Shown: positions 18,628 through 28,256 of the stretch, one piece after another
Layout: each line of letters begins with the position of its first letter
Numbering within the stretch: position 1 is the first letter of the stretch
From: Methanolobus sp.
Lineage (GTDB): Archaea > Halobacteriota > Methanosarcinia > Methanosarcinales > Methanosarcinaceae
DNA: 64,000 nucleotides
Direction: 5' to 3'
Assembly (NCBI RefSeq): GCF_016278385.1
Contig: NZ_JADQBY010000032.1
Coordinates: 1 to 64,000, forward strand
The notes under the pieces: model-generated
What the model was told of the DNA's origin: nothing
The model's database searches: none
What the model saw: only the letters and a program-made list of their open reading frames with translations
Translations under genes and position numbers: made by a program

Positions 18628-18981
18628 GTATAATATTTTTTGCAGTATTCAAGTTAATTCTTTTCACAGGATTATTCCTCGAAAAGTTTACAGATAAAAC
18701 TGTTCTGTTACAGCCTTTATGTAGGTCTTTTTCCCTTTGTACTTATTTTTAAATATGGCTAGCCTGGATTTTCGGTCTATGATCAGCCACTTTTTTCAAA
18801 GTAGCTTATACAGGTAAGCAAATTATTTATAGTAGATGATTAGATTTTGTTTTTCAAATATAAATGGTTTCAATTTCAATTGAGTATCTGCAATGTGATT
18901 CAGTTAAATTGAATAACCAATAATTATATTAGTTATATTTTCCAATATTAGAAATACATTATTTTAAAGGATGTACAGTAA
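18628..18981. other. intergenic region upstream of DUF1724-type regulator
   Basis: About 350 AT-rich bases with no gene seen. TATA-like sequence lies around 18880-18950, and AAAGGATG precedes the regulator start. Confidence 0.5.
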
Positions 18982-19767
18982 ATGAAAAAAACGTTACCTT
19001 CCGTGTTGTTTGCTTCAGATAAGAGAAAGGGGGTTCTCCTATTACTAAGGGATGGAGCAAAGGAAATGAAAGATTTACTCTATGCTTTGGATACAACAAG
19101 AACAGCATTACTTCCTCAGATGAAGATACTTGAAGAACACCATCTTGTTGATCACTATGATGATATTTATGAACTGACTCATATAGGGGAATTGATAGTT
19201 GATGATATGGCTCCTCTTTTAAGCACCCTTGAAGCTTTTGATAATAATATTGATTACTGGGGAACTCACAATCTTAGTTTTATTTCTCCTCACCTTTTGA
19301 AACGCATAGACAAAGTTAAAAAATGCAAGGCCATAACTCCTCCTTTTGCAGATATATATAAACTCAATGAAGAAATTCTGGAAACATCCCCTATTTCAAA
19401 ATCACATTACGGAATTGTGACATATTATCATCCCTTATTTACTCAATTTTTATCAAATATGATCTCAAACAATGTAAATGTGTATTTGATAGTACATCAA
19501 TCCGTTCTTGACGGGTTTAGAACTGAACACTCCACACAACTTGAAAAACTCATGCAAAGTGAGTTTTTTCATTTTTCTGTATATCCTGGGAATCTAAGTT
19601 TTGTGGGCTTTGCATGTAACGACTATTATTTTATGATAAGGCTGTTAAAAAGCAACGGTGAATATGATACCAAATATATTCTCTGTAATGATAAAGATGC
19701 ATTAGAATGGGGAAAAGAGTTGTTTGAGTATTACCTTAAGGATTCAACAACAATAACTGATATTTAA
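18982..19767 (+). CDS. winged-helix transcriptional regulator, DUF1724 (methanogen Msr-like) family
   Basis: A 261-residue regulator. Residues about 10-75 form an ArsR-like winged helix (RKGVLLLLRDGAKEMKDLLYAL, recognition helix around TRTALLPQMKILEEHHLV, wing YELTHIGELI). Residues about 130-255 match the layout of the C-terminal domain of Methanosarcina regulators such as MsrC/MsrF/MsrG, which control methyltransferase genes. Those proteins are known for methanogenesis control; whether this one does so is inference, as no methyltransferase gene is adjacent. The start follows AAAGGATG. It converges with the VWA-protein gene. Confidence 0.8.
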   Translation: MKKTLPSVLFASDKRKGVLLLLRDGAKEMKDLLYALDTTRTALLPQMKILEEHHLVDHYDDIYELTHIGELIVDDMAPLLSTLEAFDNNIDYWGTHNLSFISPHLLKRIDKVKKCKAITPPFADIYKLNEEILETSPISKSHYGIVTYYHPLFTQFLSNMISNNVNVYLIVHQSVLDGFRTEHSTQLEKLMQSEFFHFSVYPGNLSFVGFACNDYYFMIRLLKSNGEYDTKYILCNDKDALEWGKELFEYYLKDSTTITDI

Positions 19768-19830
19768 TTTGTATTACATTTCTCTATCATGTCTTGTTTT
19801 AATCGATAATATTGCGCCAGTATTATAGAA

Positions 19831-22170
19831 TCAGGTAGTGAGTCTTTTATACAGCATCGGGAGCGTCTCTGGAAGTGAACTGGCATCATCTATTATTGCG
19901 TATTCAGAATCAGAGAATATATTATCAAGATACTTGCCGGGATCTGGATCAACGGTTATGCAAAAGAAATGTATTCCTTTAGCATTGCCTTCACTTATTG
20001 CTATTCTGGTATCCTCTTCAGCAATGCTTCCTTTGTATGCACTTTCTCCCCGGGAGCTATCGAAGGGCTCACCATCTGATAATAGTACCATTATCTTTGT
20101 TTTTGCAGCTACCCTGTCAAGTTTCCTGATCGAATGCCTGATGGCGGGCCCCAGCCTTGTGTTGGATACCGGTTCCAGCAGACTTATCCTGCGTGCAACG
20201 TCGTCCGACAGTTCTTCATCGAACTCTTTTATGACAAAATACTCAACATCATCTCTTGTCTGGCCGGAAAATGCGTAGATGGCATACTTGTCACCTATGC
20301 TTTCAAGAGCCTGTATCATGATGATAAGCGAGTCTTTTTCGACATCCAATATACTCTTTTCCTCATAGCCCACCATCGTATGGGTAGAATAGCTGACATC
20401 TACAAGGAAAAGAGTTGCAACATCCCTTTCGTGTTTGTCCCATCTGAGGTAGAGACCGTCATCGGGATTTATCCCGCATCTCTTCTGCATCAGGGCATCG
20501 ATGAAGGCGTCAATATCGATTTCAGTTCCATCGGTCTGTTCCTTCATCCTGTGGAATGCTTCCGGCTTCATCCTGTGGAATACCTGCTTGATCAGAGTTA
20601 TCTCGTTCCTGTATTGTTTTGATGCATCCTTGTAATAATCACTGGATATTCCAAAAGGCTCGATCTCGTTGATCGTACACCAATCCGCTTTATAATCATT
20701 GATTAAAGCATCCCATTCTTCATACATGTAACTGCCCAGTATTTTCCAGTTCTTGCCCGTAGCATAGGTGGGCTGACATTTGATCTTTTCTTCTTGTGGC
20801 CTTTCTTCCTCTGCTGTCAGCTCCACTTCACTTTCGGGAATGAAATTCCTGATAACATTTTCATATGATCTGGAGGAAAGAGGTTTCTTCTTCCCATACG
20901 CTTCGATACTCACCCCACGGTAATCTATGTTTTTCAGCACTTCATACTCCTTTTGGCTTAACGGACCCAAATGTTCATCAAGCATCGTATATATCCTGAA
21001 GGTCGTATCAAGGGAATCAATGACAGATGATTCTTTAAGGAAGATCCTGTCCTTTAGCAGAATCCTTACCTGGTCCAGAAGAGCCTTTGTCCCTTCACCA
21101 ATATTGTAAACCGGATCATGTCCGATCGAGACCCACAGAAGTGCTTCCATGAACTTTTCAAGGTTACCTTTCGGGGCAGACCTTGTCAGAAGCATCTGGT
21201 ATCTTATCCTCTCAAGGTCTTTGCGAACTCCCCTGTAGCTTTCCATTATCCTGTATTCTACCCTGGCATCCTCCAGAATGCCGAGTATTGTCCCTGCTAG
21301 TGCTTTGTTGGGAAACAGAGCTATGATGTCAACTATATCAATAATACCCTCAGGTTGCAGCGCTGATAGATAAGATATTTTCTTTATGGTTGCATACCTT
21401 CTTCTGATATCTGCCATCAATCCGGTTGCTACATCATGTTCTAGCTTATGAGAACTGAACTTTACATGACCAACTTCATGCATTATACTCAGCTTGTATA
21501 TCTTGAAGTTATCTTCAAAATCATCGTATTTCTTAATCCGGGGTGCAAGATAGATGGTTTTGCCTGCAATCACAGGATTTATACCACCCGTTTCTTCATC
21601 TATCGGTAATATCCTTCTGGAAAGGATTTTAAAATTGACACCTGACAACCCAAAAGCATAGTATCTGAGGACGTTTACGACCTCATTGAGTGCTACAGAC
21701 CCCTTAAGCCGTTCAATCGATTCTTTTGAGCTTTCAGACTTCAGGGAAAAATAAGATTTTCCAAGAGATGGATTTTCTTCAAAGACACCTATGCCGTTCA
21801 GGGCCCACTCTTCCAGTTCACTGACCTCCAGATCCTTTAAGAGTGGAGCTGAATAGGAAAAGTAATCAATTGCCAGGTTCTTGTCCTGGTCAAATATCTT
21901 TATCCCGGTACCTGCCCATTTCCTGATTCCTTCAGGCCCTGTATTTTCTGCTGCATGGGGAAGATTCTCAAAGAAAACTCCTGCAAGCGTCCAGTCTTTA
22001 TCAAGCAGCATGCAGGCAGTTCTGAGAAGATCAGCATGATGTGATGGGCTACTCTTTTTCAGAACACTTGAGAAATTATTGTGATAATTTCTTCCAAAGA
22101 ACCTGGATTCTATAAGTTCGATTAGCTCCTCATCTGTGGGATCTTTATGTTCGGTGGTATTGTTTGCCAA
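19831..22170 (-). CDS. VWA-domain protein of the NorD/CobT-like class with HExxH motif
   Basis: A 779-residue protein. The N-terminal third is helical repeat-like. Residues 231-235 read HEVGH, a zinc-protease-like HExxH signature, followed by more histidines. The C-terminal 200 residues are a von Willebrand A domain with the MIDAS motif DVSYS (about residue 590) and LLSDGEPFD. NorD-type proteins work with MoxR/NorQ AAA+ ATPases to insert metals or activate enzyme complexes. No NorQ-type ATPase is next to it here, which is unusual. The gene ends 64 bases from the convergent regulator. The assignment to the class is firm; the target complex is unknown. Confidence 0.82.
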   Translation of the reverse strand: MANNTTEHKDPTDEELIELIESRFFGRNYHNNFSSVLKKSSPSHHADLLRTACMLLDKDWTLAGVFFENLPHAAENTGPEGIRKWAGTGIKIFDQDKNLAIDYFSYSAPLLKDLEVSELEEWALNGIGVFEENPSLGKSYFSLKSESSKESIERLKGSVALNEVVNVLRYYAFGLSGVNFKILSRRILPIDEETGGINPVIAGKTIYLAPRIKKYDDFEDNFKIYKLSIMHEVGHVKFSSHKLEHDVATGLMADIRRRYATIKKISYLSALQPEGIIDIVDIIALFPNKALAGTILGILEDARVEYRIMESYRGVRKDLERIRYQMLLTRSAPKGNLEKFMEALLWVSIGHDPVYNIGEGTKALLDQVRILLKDRIFLKESSVIDSLDTTFRIYTMLDEHLGPLSQKEYEVLKNIDYRGVSIEAYGKKKPLSSRSYENVIRNFIPESEVELTAEEERPQEEKIKCQPTYATGKNWKILGSYMYEEWDALINDYKADWCTINEIEPFGISSDYYKDASKQYRNEITLIKQVFHRMKPEAFHRMKEQTDGTEIDIDAFIDALMQKRCGINPDDGLYLRWDKHERDVATLFLVDVSYSTHTMVGYEEKSILDVEKDSLIIMIQALESIGDKYAIYAFSGQTRDDVEYFVIKEFDEELSDDVARRISLLEPVSNTRLGPAIRHSIRKLDRVAAKTKIMVLLSDGEPFDSSRGESAYKGSIAEEDTRIAISEGNAKGIHFFCITVDPDPGKYLDNIFSDSEYAIIDDASSLPETLPMLYKRLTT

Positions 22171-22376
22171 AATATCTCTTCACTCCACAGATTCATTTGT
22201 GTCCAAAATTTAAGCTATTACTAACTTCTTCTCATACTGGCATTTAAAGGTACGCTAAATTTATTATACTTCATTGTTTTATGCCAAAATTAATGTACTC
22301 TTCTTTCCAAAGTTACTATTAAATCAGCGACACCTCTGTGAAAATATATATAATTTAAAGGCTAAGAGAACACCTG

Positions 22377-23096
22377 ATGGCCGAAGAAAATAACGACCTC
22401 AGAACAACGATTTACTCTTTACAGAATGAAACGATTGAACTATTGTACAATGCTCAAAAAGAAACAAAAGCCAATGTCAGAGAAATCAACACTCATCTTG
22501 GAAGTATTATTCCTTCTGCCAGTCGGCAGTCTTTGTTCCTATTTCCTTTCACTGACTCGGTGAACTTGAATCAGACAATAAACGCTATCAAGGAAATATT
22601 CTTAAATCAAATAATTCATATTGAAAGCAATAATTATCCTAAGATCTCTGTCGACTATGACAGCATTCTGAGTTTTATTGAAACAATGGAAACCTATGAT
22701 GCCTTCGAGATAGCTGAACACATCAAAACCGAGTATTTCCAAAACGATGGTCACATTCTAAAAAGGATTAAAAGCGATTGCAGGCGTCTTATTCCTATCA
22801 GCTGTGTTTCTTCCTCTGAAGTATTAGAAACAAGAAACAGAACTGTCATTAAATTAAGATCATTAAAAAATACCGAACAATCACTCAGTTGCCTTGAAAG
22901 TCTCGGGAAGCTTGTTGAAATAACTCTGAACACTACACCTCCCTCAAAAGCAAAAGGAATAAAGATAACTCCGGGCCAATCCTATATTGATGATAAAATA
23001 AAACTCTATTATTTTAAAAATGGAAATATTCGTCTTACATTGAATAACCCAGAGAACACTGAAAAACTAATTCATGCACTTGAGATTCCATATTAA
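22377..23096 (+). CDS. hypothetical protein
   Basis: A 239-residue soluble protein, divergent from the VWA gene with 206 bases between them. The first 60 residues are helical and Asn/Glu-rich, the middle has many short charged helices, and the last 60 residues are beta-rich (GQSYIDDKIKLYYFKNGNIR). No signal peptide, membrane helix or catalytic motif is seen, and no family is recognised. Codon use and a proper ATG support a real gene. Confidence 0.65.
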   Translation: MAEENNDLRTTIYSLQNETIELLYNAQKETKANVREINTHLGSIIPSASRQSLFLFPFTDSVNLNQTINAIKEIFLNQIIHIESNNYPKISVDYDSILSFIETMETYDAFEIAEHIKTEYFQNDGHILKRIKSDCRRLIPISCVSSSEVLETRNRTVIKLRSLKNTEQSLSCLESLGKLVEITLNTTPPSKAKGIKITPGQSYIDDKIKLYYFKNGNIRLTLNNPENTEKLIHALEIPY

Positions 23097-23279
23097 CTCT
23101 TTTTTTACATCGTGGTGATGTAATATGGCACGTGTGGTTGGATTGTTGTATTTTCTGTGTTCTGAAGTCTGGTTAATGATAATTCCAATTGGCAGGCAAG
23201 TCTAAAAATACTAAATAACATTACTCTGCAGGACACTAAAATAAGATTAAAAATCGAAGAAAACGCTGCAAAAATATTT

Positions 23280-23355
23280 TGGTAGCCCGGCACGGATTCG
23301 AACCGAGGTTGCGGGATCCAGAGTCCTGCATGATTGACCACTACACTACCGGGCT
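23280..23355 (-). tRNA. tRNA-Gln (anticodon CTG)
   Basis: On the minus strand a full cloverleaf can be drawn: acceptor stem AGCCCGG/CCGGGCT (23349-23355 with 23284-23290), D arm GTGTAGTGGTCAATCAT, anticodon loop CTCTGGA (23317-23323) with CTG at 23319-23321, and T loop TTCGAAT. CCA is encoded in the DNA at 23280-23282. Two stem positions do not pair: A.C in the second pair of the anticodon stem and T.T in the second pair of the T stem. It reads glutamine CAG codons. Confidence 0.9.
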
Positions 23356-23412
23356 ACGGTGAATGCATCTCCTTAATTGTAAAGGTTAGATATTAAGATA
23401 TCGGTTGGAGGT

Positions 23413-23817
23413 TTATTCCAGGCTTTCTGGATTTTCATTAAGGATAGCAGTCCACCACCATCTTGCCATGTCAACAAGATCTTTACTGAACTGTCCTGAG
23501 AGGCGATACTCCTGATTTTTATGAGAAATGAGGCCTGCACCCAGCAATTTGTTTCGCATAGAGTAGAAAGAAGCGCGACCGATATCGAGTTCCTGAAGCA
23601 GGCTTTCCCATTCGCTGGTTTTGATAGGGTTACCACTTTTCTGGCGATCTTCAACCATCATCAGGAATTTCTGGCCTCTGACAGCAGTTGCCTCTTCCTG
23701 GAAAAGTCGCCTCATCAGGTTGTAATATGGGTCCCTGGAGTGAGTAATGCGAGAATTGGCATCTGAACGTACCACTAGTGTAGTAGATGTTCGCGGTGCA
23801 TTTTTTACGATAGACAT
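23413..23817 (-). CDS. winged-helix DNA-binding protein, hypothetical
   Basis: A 134-residue protein. Residues about 30-110 form a helix-turn-helix/winged-helix fold (YYNLMRRLFQEE, then TSEWESLLQELDIGRASFYSMRNKLLGAGLI, then a wing with NQEYRLS). A tryptophan triplet (WWW) lies near residue 120. The start ATG is the longest sensible one; a second minus-strand frame in the same place is a shadow. It probably binds DNA as a dimer; targets are not indicated. Confidence 0.7.
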   Translation of the reverse strand: MSIVKNAPRTSTTLVVRSDANSRITHSRDPYYNLMRRLFQEEATAVRGQKFLMMVEDRQKSGNPIKTSEWESLLQELDIGRASFYSMRNKLLGAGLISHKNQEYRLSGQFSKDLVDMARWWWTAILNENPESLE

Positions 23818-23853
23818 TTAAAATCGAGGCCTAAGTAATATTAACATCAATTA

Positions 23854-24177
23854 TCAGCAGTTGGTAGCCGATGACTTTGATTCCAGTGCAGATTTAATCA
23901 TGTCTACATATTCTTCTTTTAAAGAATAAACTATAGGAGTCTTGTAAGACTCTTTGTAAGACCTGAGTACACCTAACTTTGAATAGATGTAGCCTACCAT
24001 TGACGCGACTGCACTGCGTGAAATATCATACTTTTGTGTGATGTTTGCATGCAGTTCATCAACTGTCGTCTCTTTCACATTTAAGAACAGAGATAGAATA
24101 TGACTGCGGAGACCATTGCAATCAAGTTCAATAAACTTTTGCAATCTTCGTTTTATTTTTGCGCGAATTGAGTCCAT
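23854..24177 (-). CDS. DUF2551 winged-helix protein
   Basis: A 107-residue protein whose pattern (basic RAKIKRRLQKFIELDCNGLRSHILSLFL, then a helix-turn-helix around DISRSAVASMVGYIYSKLGVL) matches the methanogen-restricted DUF2551 family. These are small winged-helix proteins of unknown role. A GGTGAAAT ribosome binding site precedes the ATG. It lies 36 bases from the previous small gene and on the same strand, so the two may be co-transcribed. Confidence 0.75.
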   Translation of the reverse strand: MDSIRAKIKRRLQKFIELDCNGLRSHILSLFLNVKETTVDELHANITQKYDISRSAVASMVGYIYSKLGVLRSYKESYKTPIVYSLKEEYVDMIKSALESKSSATNC

Positions 24178-24333
24178 TATTTCACCTCATATATAGCACA
24201 ACCTTTTATATGAACTTCAATCTATATATATGTTTTTAAAATATTATAGGATGATGGAATTAATAGCTCATCAATGTAAAATGACTAATATGATAAATGC
24301 ATTCTTTAGCATCTCAGTTTTTTCGGTGACTAT

Positions 24334-24783
24334 ATGGAGATCAGGTACGATATTGAGAATAGTGTAATACAGGTTGATGGCGTTGATTTATATGCTCATA
24401 CCCTAGATAAAAACTTCATTGGTGTTTGTAGTAATTGTAACTCAGACGTAAATAGTTTGAGCTATCACTCATATGAAAGTGGTATGATAGTAGCTGCAAG
24501 ATGCAGCTTGTGCGACACAATTTTCGCAATAATGTATGATGAGAACTGGAAATGGAAGGGAGAAGAAACTATCTCGAAGTTCTTTAACCTCAAAAGCAGT
24601 AATGACCTTCGAAATCTCGAAGGCATTGACAGGAAAAAGCTGTCCACCATCTTTACACCAGCAGAAACAACCTCCATGTATGCGAAAGCACGTGGTGAAA
24701 AATATATCCGCCAATATCTTTATAGGGCCAGAAAAAAGTATAACGATTTTGAAGAATTATTCGGCATCCAGATTAATATCTAA
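24334..24783 (+). CDS. zinc-ribbon hypothetical protein
   Basis: A 149-residue protein with two CxxC pairs (CSNC near residue 32 and CSLC near residue 57) forming a zinc ribbon in the N-terminal half, followed by a helical C-terminal half rich in Lys, Arg and Glu (KARGEKYIRQYLYRARKKY). A GGTGA site precedes the start. It could be an RNA- or DNA-binding protein; I do not recognise the family. It is divergent from the DUF2551 gene. Confidence 0.7.
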   Translation: MEIRYDIENSVIQVDGVDLYAHTLDKNFIGVCSNCNSDVNSLSYHSYESGMIVAARCSLCDTIFAIMYDENWKWKGEETISKFFNLKSSNDLRNLEGIDRKKLSTIFTPAETTSMYAKARGEKYIRQYLYRARKKYNDFEELFGIQINI

Positions 24784-25203
24784 AAATATCTCAATTCTTT
24801 AAAACAATACTTCCATATATTATTAATACAATAGTTTAACTTTAATAGTATGTGTAATTGCGCTAAATCATTTTCGGGGTATCAGTTGCACACTTCTAAT
24901 AAAACAACATAGTCGATATTATTATATGCGTGTTTTTATAATATTATTTTAATTTCAAATCTGTATGGTTGCAATGAAAAATAAGTGCAAAAAAACTAGC
25001 ACCTTTTTATTAAAAAGTGTCATGGACTATCTAAACTCGTACTGAAATATATGATTGAATTTATGAGTACATAACTATCACAAGTCAATTGTGTTGTTAT
25101 TCTTTCATGATTACATGTATATCAGGGCTACAGTTTGTGATTTTCAGCAAACCATGTCACAAAGTATATATAGCACCATTTGCATACAAAATGTAAGAGG
25201 GAC

Positions 25204-25341
25204 ATACCCAAATATCCTGATCAGGGCGAAATACCACCAAAATTAGCCAATATTATATTTGTACCACCATCATTTGCTCCCTCAATTGCCCTGTCAGGAT
25301 TCATTTTATGTATTTTACTCTTAATTTGGATTAGCTTGTAA
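25204..25341 (+). CDS. possible 45-residue membrane peptide with lost start codon
   Basis: After an AGAGGG site the frame begins with ATA, not ATG, and reads a proline-rich N-terminus (PKYPDQGEIPPK) and one hydrophobic helix ending LLLIWISL. The composition looks like coding sequence. Either ATA or a TTG at 25180 initiates, or an ATG was mutated to ATA and the gene is dead. Confidence 0.3.
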   Translation: MPKYPDQGEIPPKLANIIFVPPSFAPSIALSGFILCILLLIWISL

Positions 25342-25574
25342 TCCTAATAAATCAATAATATTCCTTACTTATGAGTTTATCCATCATAAAGAGAATGAAG
25401 CGGCGTAATTATATGATTAAACGAACATTAGTTCATATAACATAGAGATAATATAATTATAAAGTAACAATTGCATATTTAAAGTGTAATGCCCCTCGTT
25501 GCCCACGAGACCTCCTCGATATATACCAACCCTGACATGCTCCTATCCGACAACTTTTACTATTCTCCTAACGG

Positions 25575-25650
25575 CATTTTAACCTGCATAGGTATTTTTC
25601 CGTATCTGCATAAATGCATATGAATCAAAATTAGAAAGTTACTAACTGGA
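25575..25650 (+). repeat. dispersed intergenic element, copy A
   Basis: This copy aligns with copies B (25951) and C (42991): a TCTCC..ACGGCA lead-in, TTTAACCTGCATAGGTATTTT, then CATAAATGCATAT and, in A and B, AGAAAGTTAC. It has no coding character. Confidence 0.45.
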
Positions 25651-25950
25651 TACATAATCTAAATAAATAACCCATTTCATTACTATGGGAATTTATGACT
25701 CAATATTTTTAATTCTTCCCATGGACACTTTATATTTAATTCAAGGCTTGCAATCTATTAAAGATATGAGTGCAATTTTCTGTACTAGATTGCTGCTAAT
25801 ACTTGTTAGCCAAAGTATAAATATTAATAAACTATATTGTATCTATGTGTGTTTGAGTTTTTTTATTGTGTGTATCAAAACTAATAGGGCCATTCTTTTT
25901 TTAATTTGGCATATGGCTCTATTAGGCAACTTTCTTTAATCTTCCGACGG

Positions 25951-26020
25951 TATTCTAACCTATTTGGCCTTTTTTTCACTTCTATATAAACGCATATATC
26001 AGAAAGTTACAAAGTAAGGC
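25951..26020 (+). repeat. dispersed intergenic element, copy B
   Basis: This copy reads TATTCTAACCTATTTGGCC, a T-run, then TATATAAACGCATAT and AGAAAGTTAC, in the same order as copy A. Just upstream GGCAACTTTCTTTAATC resembles a block inside copies D and E. Confidence 0.4.
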
Positions 26021-26283
26021 TATTTTTGCCTAATTGTGTTAATAAACCTAAATTCATGACGGGCAAAATAAGATAGATTCACCTAAATAGGACATCTATA
26101 ACTAAATAGTTGCGTAATTACTTTGCAACAGGAGATGCAGACAATGCAGGAAATTGAAACTCTGATTTTATCTTTAACCACAGTGCAAGTTTACTAATTA
26201 ATGCATCTGTCTGGTATAAGTTAGGAAGTATTGAAAAACAGGTAAAAAGCTGCGAAAACTTCAAAGTGTCTCCAAAATAGCAG

Positions 26284-26307
26284 AATGTAACTATATTTAG
26301 TTACATT
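26284..26307. promoter_or_regulatory. palindrome, GTAACTAAAT family, copy 1
   Basis: Ten-base arms AATGTAACTA/TAGTTACATT with a four-base centre pair perfectly. Read on the minus strand its core is GTAACTAAATATAGTTAC. Perfect dyad symmetry suggests a dimeric regulator site. Confidence 0.55.
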
Positions 26308-26346
26308 TTCTTTGCTTTTTCTATATACTTTAGTGTAATCTTTGAT

Positions 26347-26364
26347 GTAACAATATTTAGTTAC
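26347..26364. promoter_or_regulatory. palindrome, GTAACTAAAT family, copy 2
   Basis: Minus-strand reading is GTAACTAAATATTGTTAC, differing from copy 1 at one base and sharing its first ten bases. It lies 60 bases from copy 1. Confidence 0.5.
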
Positions 26365-26557
26365 GTTTATTATTTACAAAGTAATAAATGTAAAATATTA
26401 TTAACGTATATTTATAAAAACATACTTAATCAAATCGTTGTTTTCGCAAGTATACGAACTAACTAGATGATTTTGCCGATTTAGTGAACAAAACAGATGA
26501 TATGTAATAAAATAATAATCTGATATTATTCACAGTAATATGTATTAAATTATTTAG

Positions 26558-26584
26558 TAAGTGTGCCTAGTTTGAACACACTTA
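26558..26584. repeat. 8-bp perfect inverted repeat
   Basis: TAAGTGTG and CACACTTA (26558-26565, 26577-26584) surround an 11-base loop in the gene-poor region. It could be an RNA hairpin or a protein site. Confidence 0.4.
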
Positions 26585-27313
26585 AATTAGCCTATATTTA
26601 TATAATAGTTTTAGACACGTTTAGTCTATAGGTCGGGCGTTGAAAAGTGCAACATAAAACTAACGTCAATAATATAAAAAGTGACTCTATTTTAGACCAC
26701 ATTTTAATTTAATTTTGAATGAGCTATTGAGAACTTCCTAAAAATAATATCTGATCTTTCATGACTTCAAGTGTCAAAATATCAGAATATGCTTATTCCT
26801 ATAGTATATATGTATGAAATAGGTGATCTTTCAATATTGGCAAAAAGGGTATGTTTTTCTAAAACTAGTCATTCCATAGTATATAGGAATACATGTGTTC
26901 TGACTTACACCACTACGATGATCTGCATGAAAATACTACTAATCGTTATACCCTATAATCAACATGAGTTATTCTTATAGTCATTGTAATTACATGGGTT
27001 GCATTTTTGTTAGTTAATTGGATAATGAGTACTGAAAAATGATTGCTTTTTCCTGGAGTGAACAAACTTGAACTGAAACGATGAACATTTGCAATAAAAT
27101 AATATAGTTAGGACACGTTTCAAACTGTCGCTATTATTAAGGCGAGTTTCAAAAATATTATGAGGTTACTTGCAGTGAAAGTTTATATTCAATACTAAAA
27201 AAAGTATACTGTTACAAAATTATAAGGCTATTTTTATTTAATTATATTCTACATACAAAGGCTAGACTAAATGACCTGCAAAATATAATATAAAAATAGA
27301 CTAATAAAAAAGA

Positions 27314-27347
27314 TACTTATTCTTATTTTTTATAATTCGAATAAGTA
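27314..27347. repeat. 9-bp perfect inverted repeat
   Basis: TACTTATTC and GAATAAGTA (27314-27322, 27339-27347) with a 16-base AT-only loop. No flanking gene explains it. Confidence 0.35.
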
Positions 27348-27653
27348 AATTAGGTATATACATGATATTATTATAACAGATTCTTTGAAGTACATATCAC
27401 ACAATATAACGGTTAGCAGTTGCAAATCTCATTTCACAACTATTCACAAAGCATATACTATAGTATATAATAATTAATTTCAAGCTATAATTGTTGAAAA
27501 CGTATGAAATTTCGATTACATTAATACTTTATGGCCTTACCACTCCGCAATTAAAAATTATTTCCCCCGTAAAATAGAACCAAACATTATTTAGTATTGG
27601 CTTCATTGTTTTTCCCTATCAGGAAAATCATTGCTTTTACATCACAACTCAAG

Positions 27654-27869
27654 TTAAATCATTTCTGTTAAAATAATCAATAAAGAAAAAGGCCTAATAA
27701 CGCTTATTTTTAAAATAAACCCCGGAAGAAATCCTGCAATCTTAAATTCAAAGGATTTTAAAGCATATCGCTCTAAAAATGTGAATAAAATATAGAACAA
27801 AGGTTTAATAGGTTTTCTTTTGATGATTTTCCCGAGTGAAATCCCTCCGATTGTACAACTAATAATCAA
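27654..27869 (-). CDS. possible small membrane protein
   Basis: A 71-residue frame from a TTG start reads IGGISLGKII, a basic loop, then two more hydrophobic stretches. The pattern of small and hydrophobic residues is more protein-like than the neighbouring AT-driven frames and vaguely recalls the DUF4321 layout. There is no clear ribosome binding site, and an upstream stop limits extension. It may be a decayed gene. Confidence 0.3.
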   Translation of the reverse strand: MIISCTIGGISLGKIIKRKPIKPLFYILFTFLERYALKSFEFKIAGFLPGFILKISVIRPFSLLIILTEMI

Positions 27870-27974
27870 TACTAGTTGGACGATACTGCCATAAAAAATT
27901 TATAATCAATCATACTTATATAGTCAATTAAGATTAAAGGGCACAGAATAGTAGGATCCTCCAATTTTAATGGA

Positions 27975-28073
27975 ATGGAACTTTTAGTTGGATCAAGTAC
28001 CTTATATTTAATTGTTCTCGCAATTATCTATGTAATAGCACAGATTATGCGAGTGTACAAGGGCACCAAATGA
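27975..28073 (+). CDS. 32-residue single-helix membrane peptide
   Basis: The ATG frame gives MELLVGSS, a hydrophobic helix (about residues 9-24) and a basic tail MRVYKGTK, i.e. a simple N-out, C-in single-span protein. It lies 180 bases before the MFS transporter. The call rests on topology only. Confidence 0.35.
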   Translation: MELLVGSSTLYLIVLAIIYVIAQIMRVYKGTK

Positions 28074-28256
28074 CCTCTAAATACTTTTGTTTTTATAAAT
28101 GGAGCATGAAACCCTGAGGCTTAGCTTCACATTAAATCAAAGATTTAATGAGAGTTCCATTTATGTTAAATGGAACACAGAGGATACAAGTGCCTAACAC
28201 TCAAAAAAAGCATATATATTGTGTGGTATATGTAAGTACCTATATCGGTGGCCCTT

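Larger units (their letters stand above)
24784..28256. other. 3.4-kb AT-rich region almost without genes
   Basis: This is the longest gene-poor stretch in the window. Frames at 25685-25939 and 26771-26980 are low-complexity AT-driven translations without family features. What it does hold is listed separately: two micro-ORFs (25204, 27975), a possible minus-strand membrane protein (27654), two copies of a dispersed element (25575, 25951), two copies of the GTAACTAAAT palindrome (26284, 26347) and two hairpins (26558, 27314). Around 26125-26155 the words ADNAGN recall the surface protein at the left edge of the window and may be a shred of a related gene. Confidence 0.6.

Noticed and set aside
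25685-25939. 84-residue plus-strand frame in the AT-rich region
   Set aside because: The hydrophobic AT-driven composition has no family features, and no ribosome binding site is present.
26771-26980. 69-residue plus-strand frame
   Set aside because: It has AT-driven composition and no start signal; the internal repeats of the DNA explain it.
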